This document shows, in pieces, positions 1 to 4,828 of a DNA stretch of 6,576 bases (position 1 is its first letter; every line of letters begins with the position of its first letter). The position numbers and the translations under genes are program-made. Where the stretch lies: assembly GCA_900320815.1 (NCBI GenBank), contig ONTY01000079.1, forward strand, positions 1 to 6,576, given 5' to 3'. Source of the DNA: an uncultured Pseudomonadota bacterium. GTDB taxonomy: Bacteria; Pseudomonadota; Gammaproteobacteria; Burkholderiales; Burkholderiaceae_C. The notes under the pieces were generated by a model that worked only from the letters and a program-made list of their open reading frames with translations, made no database searches and had not been told where the DNA came from.

Positions 1-16
1 TGACTTTTGTTGCCAT
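1..16 (-). CDS. pilO: Type IV pilus inner-membrane protein PilO, N-terminal fragment (cut by the window edge)
   Basis: Only the first five codons (ATG GCA ACA AAA GTC, giving MATKV) lie in the window, reading leftward from base 16. The start follows the pilN stop by 11 bases, and an AAGG Shine-Dalgarno-like sequence sits in that gap (about 24-27). The identity rests almost entirely on context: the gene after pilN in pilMNOPQ operons is pilO, whose product pairs with PilN through coiled coils and ferredoxin-like domains in the inner membrane and periplasm. The fragment itself is too short to recognise. Any other short coding start here is possible but less likely given the gene order. Confidence 0.6.
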
Positions 17-27
17 GATGCTGCCTT

Positions 28-633
28 TTATGCTCCACCCTGCGCTTGCGCCGAAGCTGCCCCTTCCGGCACGCTGGCGCGTTGCAATTGTGAACGAATT
101 GTGAAATTAAAGACGCGACGCATTTCACGGGCGCTCAGCTGGATATTTTCCGCCTTAATTTCAATGAGTTCAGGACGTGTGACCCATTCACTGTTGCGCG
201 AAAGGTTACGCAGCAACTCGGCGACGCGTTCCTGTGACTGTGCCATACCGGAAAACAGAACATTCTGGTTTTCCTGCCGGATACTGTTCAAGTAGATGCC
301 CGCTGGAAGTTGGGTAACAGCTTCGGTGAGAAGGTAGACTGGCATGTTACGGTCAGCCTGGAGATTTTCTACAGCTTCTTGGCGCGCACGCAGTGCGGCG
401 ATTTCTTCCTGAAGGTTCTCAACTTCCTTAATTTCCGCCTCAAGCTTTTTGATTTCGCTCGTCAGAAACTGGTTGCGACTTTGCTGTGTGCTAATTTCTG
501 CCTTGTACCATGTAAAGATAGCACCAGCAATCAATAGCCCCGCTGCCACCGCTGCAATCATTGCCGCATTGAATAGCTGGCGTGCACGCTTGCGCGCCAA
601 CTCGCGGTGCGGGAGAAGGTTAATCAAAATCAC
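28..633 (-). CDS. pilN: Type IV pilus assembly protein PilN
   Basis: This 201-residue bitopic inner-membrane protein links cytoplasmic PilM to the periplasmic PilO/PilP part of the type IV pilus alignment complex. The cytoplasmic N-terminus carries the conserved INLLPHRE motif (residues 4-11), known to sit in a groove of PilM. One membrane segment follows at about 22-42, then a heptad-rich, Glu/Lys-rich coiled coil at about 45-97, then a C-terminal ferredoxin-like region (about 98-185) and an Ala/Gln/Gly-rich tail. I chose the GTG at 631-633. It places INLLPHRE at the usual distance from the N-terminus, it lies 7 bases after a strong GAGGAGGT, and it overlaps the pilM stop as GTGA. A longer reading from 663 would add ten residues that the family lacks and would lose the ribosome-binding site. 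Translation is probably coupled to pilM. The family assignment is firm. Confidence 0.95.
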   Translation of the reverse strand: MILINLLPHRELARKRARQLFNAAMIAAVAAGLLIAGAIFTWYKAEISTQQSRNQFLTSEIKKLEAEIKEVENLQEEIAALRARQEAVENLQADRNMPVYLLTEAVTQLPAGIYLNSIRQENQNVLFSGMAQSQERVAELLRNLSRNSEWVTRPELIEIKAENIQLSAREMRRVFNFTIRSQLQRASVPEGAASAQAQGGA

Positions 634-1706
634 CGCATGTACCTCCTCATAGCCAAGCCGCAAGCGGTCAGGTAGGATGGGGCGCTACGCATCATTTCGC
701 GTTCGCGCACTGCTTTACCTATATCCATTCCGACAAATGGGTTGACAACCTGGCAGGGAAATGAAGTGTGCTCCGTCACCTTTTCAGTCAGACTCGGCAC
801 ATTTGCCGTGCCCCCAGCCAAAAGAATATAGTCAACCTTGTTATTGGGCGTGCTGGTGAAAAAGAAACGAAGGGCGCGCTCAATTTCTCCCGCAGTTGTT
901 TCAACAAAACCAGGCAGTACCTTCTGGGAAAAATCGGCCGGGAGTTCCCCAGAGCGTTTTTTATTTTCAGCCTCCTCCTGCGTGAAGCCGTATCCCTTGA
1001 CCAGCATTTGCGTGAGTTGGGAGCCGCCAAAGACTTGTTCACGTTCATACAGCACATCGTCATTGCGCAGCACTTGCATGCTGGTATTCACAGCACCGAT
1101 TTCAAACAGTGCCACGATCGTGTCACGGCTACCACCTGGCAAGCGGTCAATAACGTGCGAAGCTGCAAGTCGGGCAGCGTAGCTGTCTACATCCAGCACT
1201 TCCAAGCTCAGACCACAGGCCTCGGCCAGCGCCTGGCGATCCTCAACTTTATCTTTGCGCGACGCAGCAATCGCAACATCAACATCGCCCGCTGATGTGG
1301 CACTCGGCCCCATTACGTAAAAGTCCAAACTGACTTCATCGAGCGGAAATGGGATATATTGATTGGCCTCTGCTTCAACCTGCACTTCAAGCTCACGTTC
1401 GCTCAAGCCCTCTGGCAGGACGATTTTCTTGCTGATAACCGCCGCTGCGGGCAAAGCCATTACAACGTGGCGCGTTTTGGTGCCGCTTTTAGAAATAAGC
1501 CGCCGCGTGGCGTCGGTTACTTCGTCGAGCTTTTCAATAGTGCCGTCGTTGATCCAGCCACGCTCGAGCGGCTCCAAAGCACAACGCTCTACTTTGTAGT
1601 GCCCGGCTTTATTGCGCTCCAGCTCAACCAGCTTGACGCTGGATGCGCTGACATCAAGCCCCATGACTGGGGCTGATTGATTGCTGAAAAGATTGAGGAA
1701 AGCCAC
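630..1706 (-). CDS. pilM: Type IV pilus assembly protein PilM (actin-like ATPase)
   Basis: This 358-residue cytoplasmic protein has an FtsA/actin-like fold. It binds nucleotide and the N-terminal peptide of PilN, coupling the cytoplasmic side of the type IV pilus machine to the inner-membrane complex. Visible landmarks are the phosphate-1 loop GLDVSASSVKLVEL (16-29), the conserved QYIPFPLDEV stretch (116-125), the phosphate-2 region FEIGAVNTSM (201-210), and the adenosine motif LLAGGTANVPSL (295-306). Length is normal for the family (about 350-360). The start is GTG at 1704-1706: an in-frame TAA lies two codons upstream, and the N-terminus AFLNLF matches the usual short lead before the first beta strand. 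No good Shine-Dalgarno precedes it. It is the first gene of a leftward pilMNO operon and diverges from the PBP1A gene. The phosphate-2 motif has Glu202 where many homologues have Asp. The gene is less GC-rich than the genes to the right. Confidence 0.95.
   Translation of the reverse strand: MAFLNLFSNQSAPVMGLDVSASSVKLVELERNKAGHYKVERCALEPLERGWINDGTIEKLDEVTDATRRLISKSGTKTRHVVMALPAAAVISKKIVLPEGLSERELEVQVEAEANQYIPFPLDEVSLDFYVMGPSATSAGDVDVAIAASRKDKVEDRQALAEACGLSLEVLDVDSYAARLAASHVIDRLPGGSRDTIVALFEIGAVNTSMQVLRNDDVLYEREQVFGGSQLTQMLVKGYGFTQEEAENKKRSGELPADFSQKVLPGFVETTAGEIERALRFFFTSTPNNKVDYILLAGGTANVPSLTEKVTEHTSFPCQVVNPFVGMDIGKAVREREMMRSAPSYLTACGLAMRRYMR
641..648 (-). promoter_or_regulatory. Strong ribosome-binding site that fixes the pilN start
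   Basis: On the minus strand GAGGAGGT is followed by 7 bases and then GTG (633-631). It lies inside the last codons of pilM, so the C-terminal residues MRRYMR of PilM are partly dictated by this site. It is the strongest Shine-Dalgarno sequence I see in the window and decides in favour of the GTG start rather than the upstream ATG at 663. Confidence 0.85.
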
Positions 1707-1717
1707 TTGTTACTTTT

Positions 1718-1815
1718 TTGCCAAAACCTAAGCGAGAAGTTGCGCGATGTTAGCAGCAAGCCTGCTGCCGGCTGTGGAGCGCCTGATACACATCTTCACT
1801 TGCGTTGCCAAAACC
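1718..1815. repeat. Pair of 11-bp direct repeats (TTGCCAAAACC)
   Basis: TTGCCAAAACC occurs at 1718-1728 and again at 1805-1815, with start points 87 bases apart. On the minus strand it reads GGTTTTGGCAA. The 1805-1815 copy contains the TTGGCA used as -35 in the candidate pilM promoter, and the 1718-1728 copy lies within 15 bases of the pilM start codon. This could be a paired operator or simple coincidence; I see no third copy. Confidence 0.4.
1783..1811 (-). promoter_or_regulatory. Candidate sigma-70 promoter for pilMNO
   Basis: Reading the minus strand, TTGGCA (1811-1806; 5 of 6 matches to TTGACA) is followed by a 17-base spacer and TATCAG (1788-1783; 4 of 6 matches to TATAAT). Transcription would start near 1776 and give a leader of about 70 bases before the pilM GTG. 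This is the best match I found by eye between the divergent genes. It is a prediction from sequence only, and the -10 box is imperfect. Confidence 0.4.
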
Positions 1816-1868
1816 CGACACCAGCAGAACATGGCAAAAAAAGCCAAAGCTGCCAGCGGCGGCGCCTA

Positions 1869-1900
1869 TTTCCCGCCGCCGGGCACGCCTTGGCGGGAAA
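1869..1900. repeat. 9-bp perfect inverted repeat, 14-base spacer
   Basis: TTTCCCGCC (1869-1877) is matched exactly by GGCGGGAAA (1892-1900). Neither strand carries a run of T after the second arm, so it does not look like an intrinsic terminator. It sits about 100 bases upstream of the PBP1A start and about 60-90 bases upstream of the candidate pilM -35 box. That position would suit a dimeric regulator acting on either gene, but the function is unknown. Confidence 0.5.
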
Positions 1901-1999
1901 AAGGGCATGGTAGCAGCCAAGCTGTGGGTAGTTCTGCGCGGTTTCTCCCCCTGCAAGGCGCTCTGGCTTATTCTCTAAGGCTTCGACGCTGACAGAAAA

Positions 2000-4405
2000 A
2001 TGACTAATACCGTGAACAACCGCACACATGGTTTGCACTGGCTGCTCTGGCCGCTCAAAGTGCTGGGCTGGCTGCTCGGCACCGCGCTGGCACTGGCGCT
2101 TTGCGCTGTCATGGCTGCGCTGATGGCGCTGGCCGTCATCTACCCCAACCTGCCCGATGTCTCGGAACTGGCGCACTACACACCCAAGCTGCCGCTGCGC
2201 GTATACACCTCGGAGGGCACGCTGATCCGTGAGTTCGGCGAAGAGCGCCGCAATATGGTGCCCATTGGCGAGATACCCGATGTGATGAAAAATGCTGTAT
2301 TGGCCGTGGAAGATGCACGCTTTTACGAACATGGCGGCGTGGACTTCGTCGGCGTTGCGCGTGCGGCACTGGCCAATCTGGGACGCAGCAAGTCGCAAGG
2401 CGCTTCCACCATCACGATGCAGGTGGCACGCAACGTGTATCTGAGCTCTGAGAAGACGTTTGCGCGAAAAATTTACGAGGTGCTGCTCACACTCAAGCTC
2501 GAACAGCTTCTCACCAAGGATCAGATTCTTGAGATTTACATGAATCAAATCTTCCTCGGGCACCGTGCCTACGGCTTTGCCGCCGCTGCCGAGACGTACT
2601 TCGGCAAGCCACTCAAGGATGTCACGTGCGCCGAGGCCGCCATGCTCGCGGGTATTCCCAAGTTCCCATCCAGCGCCAACCCCATCACCAACTACGAGCG
2701 CGCGCGCCAGCGGCAGCTCTACATCATCGATCGGATGCTGGACAATGGCTTCATCAGTGCGCGCGAGGCAGAACTCGCTCGCAACGAAACGCTCACCATC
2801 CGCCCACCCAGGGACAGCGACGACGCACACGCCGAATACGCCGCCGAGATGGTGCGCCAGATGCTGTTCGCACAGTACGGCCAATCCACCTACAGCCGGG
2901 GGCTGAACGTCTACACCACCATCAAGAGCGACGAGCAGCTTGCCGCGTACAACGCGCTGCGGCGCGGCATCCTTGGCTACGAGCGCAAGCACGCTTGGCG
3001 CGGGCCGGAAAAGTTTATCGAACTGCCATCGGATAGCGAGGAACTTCCGGCGGCTGTGGACGATGCTATCGCCGGCTTGCCTGAGGTCGGCGGTATGCCC
3101 GCTGCTGTGGTGCTGGAGGCCAGCGCCTCGCGCGTTGCCGCCATGCTCGAAGGCGGGCAGCGCATCAGCATTCGTGGCGCGGGGCTGCGTGCCGCCGCTG
3201 CCGGGCTGGCCGCACGCGCGCAGCCCAAGGCGCGCATCCGCGCGGGCGCAGTCATCCGCGTTGCGGGCGATGGCAGGGAAGACAACTGGGCCATCACACA
3301 ACTGCCCGAAGTCGAGGGCGCGCTGGTGGCCATTGACCCGCGCAACGGTGCCATCCGCGCGCTGGTGGGCGGCTTTCACTACGGCAAAAGCAAGTTCAAC
3401 CACGCCACGCAAGCCTGGAGGCAGCCCGGCTCCACCTTCAAGCCCATCATCTACTCGGCGGCGCTGGAAAAAGGCTTTTCCCCTTCCACCATGATTAATG
3501 ACACCCCCATGATCGTCCGCTCACGGGAGACCGGCGGGCGCCCCTGGGAGCCAAAGAACTATGAAGGCGGCTTCCAAGGCCCCATGACAATGCGGCGCGC
3601 CCTGGCCAAGTCGCGCAACATCATCTCGGTGCGCGTGCTGCAGAAAATCACGCCGCAGTTTGGCCAGCAGTGGGCCACGCGCTTTGGCTTTGACGCCGAC
3701 AAGCACCTGCCCGTGCTGCCGATGGCGCTTGGCTCCGGCTCGGTCACGCCGCTGCAAATGGCCGCCGCTTTTGCCGTGTTTGCCAACGGCGGCCAGCGCG
3801 TGAACCCCTTCATCATCTCCCGCATTACTGACCATACCGGCGCCGTGCTGCTGGAAAGCCAGCCACAGCCCCCAGGGCAAGGCGTGCGCGCCATCGACGC
3901 ACGCAACGCGTTCATTACCGGCACCATGCTGCAGGATGTGGTGCGCGCCGGCACCGCCGCGCAAGCGAAGTCGTTGGGACGCTCTGACATTTACGGCAAA
4001 ACCGGCACCACCAACGACGCACACGACGCCTGGTTCGTTGGCTACCAACCCAGCCTGGCCGCTGCTGTGTGGATGGGCTACGACACGCCGCGCAACCTCG
4101 GCTCGCGAGAGACTGGTGGCGGCCTGAGCCTGCCCATCTGGATTGATTTCATGCGCTCTGCCCTCAAGGGCGTGCCTGTCGCAGAAAGCAAAGCGCCCGA
4201 AGGCGTCAGCCGCATCAATGGCGACTGGGCCTACAGTGAATACGCCCACGGCAAAGGCATCTTCCACCTGGATGGCGCCGGTCTGGCGCCACCGCCCGGC
4301 AGCGGCAGCAGCAGCAGCAGCCGCAGCGATAACGACGACGCACCTGCCATGCCGCGCATCGGCAGCAGCGAGCGCAACCGCATCCTTGACCTGTTCCGCG
4401 ACTAG
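2000..4405 (+). CDS. mrcA: Penicillin-binding protein 1A (bifunctional peptidoglycan glycosyltransferase/transpeptidase)
   Basis: This 801-residue class A PBP (mrcA/ponA) is anchored in the inner membrane with its catalytic domains in the periplasm. It polymerises lipid II into glycan and cross-links peptide stems. Domain order: short cytoplasmic tail, one membrane segment (about 17-48), GT51 glycosyltransferase (about 65-240), an OB-like inserted region (about 315-435), then transpeptidase (about 438-722). GT51 motifs seen are VEDARFYEHGG (103-113, catalytic Glu104), GASTITMQ (134-141), RKIYE (156-160) and YMNQIFLG (180-187). Transpeptidase motifs are STFK (478-481, acyl-enzyme Ser478), SRN (538-540) and KTGT (667-670). 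All key residues are present and length is normal. The C-terminus has a low-complexity Pro/Gly/Ser linker (about 763-780) and ends in ERNRILDLFRD. The ATG at 2000 is the only start that keeps the whole membrane anchor, although its Shine-Dalgarno is weak. Divergence from pilM is a classic arrangement in beta- and gammaproteobacteria. Confidence 0.97.
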   Translation: MTNTVNNRTHGLHWLLWPLKVLGWLLGTALALALCAVMAALMALAVIYPNLPDVSELAHYTPKLPLRVYTSEGTLIREFGEERRNMVPIGEIPDVMKNAVLAVEDARFYEHGGVDFVGVARAALANLGRSKSQGASTITMQVARNVYLSSEKTFARKIYEVLLTLKLEQLLTKDQILEIYMNQIFLGHRAYGFAAAAETYFGKPLKDVTCAEAAMLAGIPKFPSSANPITNYERARQRQLYIIDRMLDNGFISAREAELARNETLTIRPPRDSDDAHAEYAAEMVRQMLFAQYGQSTYSRGLNVYTTIKSDEQLAAYNALRRGILGYERKHAWRGPEKFIELPSDSEELPAAVDDAIAGLPEVGGMPAAVVLEASASRVAAMLEGGQRISIRGAGLRAAAAGLAARAQPKARIRAGAVIRVAGDGREDNWAITQLPEVEGALVAIDPRNGAIRALVGGFHYGKSKFNHATQAWRQPGSTFKPIIYSAALEKGFSPSTMINDTPMIVRSRETGGRPWEPKNYEGGFQGPMTMRRALAKSRNIISVRVLQKITPQFGQQWATRFGFDADKHLPVLPMALGSGSVTPLQMAAAFAVFANGGQRVNPFIISRITDHTGAVLLESQPQPPGQGVRAIDARNAFITGTMLQDVVRAGTAAQAKSLGRSDIYGKTGTTNDAHDAWFVGYQPSLAAAVWMGYDTPRNLGSRETGGGLSLPIWIDFMRSALKGVPVAESKAPEGVSRINGDWAYSEYAHGKGIFHLDGAGLAPPPGSGSSSSSRSDNDDAPAMPRIGSSERNRILDLFRD
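4307..4321 (+). repeat. (AGC)5 microsatellite inside the PBP1A gene
   Basis: Five perfect AGC codons encode Ser770-Ser774 in the linker between the transpeptidase domain and the C-terminal tail. Further AGC codons at 4301-4303 and 4325-4327 extend the tract imperfectly to SGSSSSSRS. The repeat is in frame, so gain or loss of units would change linker length without a frameshift. Variation between strains is a guess. Confidence 0.7.
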
Positions 4406-4438
4406 GCGCGCACGGCCAAGTTCCCCAAGTCCCCCAGC

Positions 4439-4476
4439 AAAAACGCGGCCAGGCGCCCTGCCCTGCCGCGTTTTTT
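4439..4476 (+). terminator. Rho-independent terminator after the PBP1A gene
   Basis: A perfect 11-bp stem pairs AAAAACGCGGC (4439-4449) with GCCGCGTTTTT (4465-4475) around a 15-base loop. The GC core is followed by six T residues (4471-4476). It begins 34 bases after the PBP1A stop codon. The A-tract on the left arm means it could also act on the minus strand, but no leftward gene lies to the right that would need it. It separates PBP1A transcription from the downstream transporter genes. Confidence 0.9.
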
Positions 4477-4561
4477 CATAACGCAAAGCACCACCATGCA
4501 ACGCAAGGGCAGCGCCGCTGCGTGCTATCCAGTCAGCCTACTCAAAGGCAGTATCGCTCTA

Positions 4562-4571
4562 TTACCGGCAA
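4562..4571. promoter_or_regulatory. Near-palindromic TTACCGGCAA site (possible operator half of a pair)
   Basis: TTACCGGCAA differs by one base from the perfect palindrome TTACCGGTAA at 4689-4698, 127 bases downstream. It lies upstream of the candidate promoter at 4642-4670. A regulator binding both sites could form a loop across that promoter. No regulator gene is in the window, so this is inference from the repeat alone. Confidence 0.3.
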
Positions 4572-4641
4572 GATACGAAGGCAATGAAGCGATATATCTT
4601 TGAGTATCAATTCATGGCACCACCTCCATCGGCAGTGCACA

Positions 4642-4670
4642 ATGACTTGCCCTCCTCACCTTTATATACT
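4642..4670 (+). promoter_or_regulatory. Candidate sigma-70 promoter for the Mla-like operon
   Basis: ATGACT (4642-4647, 4 of 6 to TTGACA), a 17-base spacer and TATACT (4665-4670, 5 of 6 to TATAAT) make a plausible promoter. Transcription would start near 4677, leaving a leader of about 150 bases before the ATG at 4829. A second TATACT at 4719-4724 has no acceptable -35 partner. Because a terminator closes the PBP1A gene, the transporter genes need their own promoter, which supports this call. Confidence 0.45.
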
Positions 4671-4739
4671 CCACATATTGGCACTGATTTACCGGTAATA
4701 TATGCGGGCAAATCATTATATACTCATGGCACTAATTAC
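4662..4739 (+). repeat. Imperfect direct duplication of a TATACT-containing block
   Basis: TTATATACTC occurs at 4662-4671 and 4716-4725. In both copies it is followed by TGGCACT (4679-4685 and 4727-4733) and then ATT(T)AC. The first copy has six extra bases (CACATA) between the two conserved parts, and the distance between copies is 54 bases. A third related piece, TCATGGCAC, is at 4612-4620 and again at 4724-4732. This may be a decayed duplication of promoter or operator sequence. Confidence 0.5.
4689..4698. promoter_or_regulatory. Perfect 10-bp palindrome TTACCGGTAA (candidate operator)
   Basis: The palindrome begins 18 bases after the -10 box of the candidate promoter at 4642-4670 and about 12 bases after the predicted transcription start, a typical repressor position. 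A one-mismatch copy is at 4562-4571. I do not recognise the cognate regulator. Confidence 0.35.
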
Positions 4740-4828
4740 AGAGCATTCTGCCCTGCCCATGAACACATTCCAGCGCTTGACGGCACGGGACTACCATCGC
4801 CGCCTTTTTTCCACCCTTGCACTCTTCC

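Larger units (their letters stand above)
1707..1999. other. Divergent intergenic region between pilM and the PBP1A gene
   Basis: This 293-base stretch separates two outward-reading genes and contains no convincing coding sequence. It holds a candidate pilM promoter (1783-1811), a 9-bp inverted repeat (1869-1900), an 11-bp direct repeat (1718-1728 and 1805-1815) and a small perfect hairpin (GCAGCA/TGCTGC at 1753-1758 and 1763-1768, loop of four). For the rightward gene the only -10-like box is TATTCT at 1969-1974 (4 of 6), with no matching -35, so its promoter is unclear. The ATG at 2000 also lacks a clear Shine-Dalgarno; the nearest AAGG is 19 bases upstream. Confidence 0.6.
4406..4828. other. 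Intergenic region with terminator, AT-rich island and regulatory-looking repeats
   Basis: This 423-base stretch between the PBP1A gene and the MlaE-type gene holds the terminator at 4439-4476 and no gene I can support. From about 4540 to 4745 the base composition turns clearly AT-rich compared with the coding sequence on either side. That island holds two TTACCGGYAA sites, a GATATATC palindrome (4591-4598), two TTATATACTC copies and a promoter-like sequence. A short hairpin (GCAGC/GCTGC at 4509-4513 and 4517-4521) lies before it. From 4746 to 4828 the sequence returns to mixed composition with a T6 run at 4805-4810. An 82-codon open frame (4584-4832) crosses the region but has no recognisable protein features. 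Confidence 0.6.

Noticed and set aside
634..663. Upstream ATG that would lengthen PilN by ten residues
   Set aside because: The extension lies inside pilM, lacks a ribosome-binding site and adds residues before the conserved MILINLLPHRE start. The GTG at 633 has a strong GAGGAGGT at good spacing.
1905..1922. Sigma-54-like GG-N10-GC element on the minus strand upstream of pilM
   Set aside because: Only the GG and GC dinucleotides and few other consensus bases match, and it lies about 200 bases from the pilM start. Such matches are frequent by chance.
1796..3412. 538-codon open frame on the minus strand opposite the PBP1A gene
   Set aside because: It lies antisense to a fully recognised PBP1A gene, has no recognisable domain, and is Ala/Arg/Gly/His-rich as expected from antisense reading of GC-rich codons.
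3521..4501. 326-codon open frame on the minus strand opposite the end of PBP1A
   Set aside because: It is antisense to the transpeptidase domain and C-terminal linker, passes through the terminator hairpin, and its poly-Ala run is only the AGC repeat read backwards.
4496..4603. 35-codon open frame downstream of the terminator
   Set aside because: It is short, has no Shine-Dalgarno, shows no recognisable features, and contains the short GCAGC/GCTGC hairpin and a TTACCGGCAA site.
4781..4810. Terminator-like CGGC...GCCG followed by T6 just before the MlaE-type start
   Set aside because: The stem is only four base pairs with a 14-base loop and two C residues before the T-run, which is too weak to call an attenuator or terminator.
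4817..4828. TTG start adding four residues to the MlaE-type protein
   Set aside because: It has no Shine-Dalgarno, and the ATG at 4829 is in frame. It cannot be fully excluded because the ATG also lacks a clear Shine-Dalgarno.
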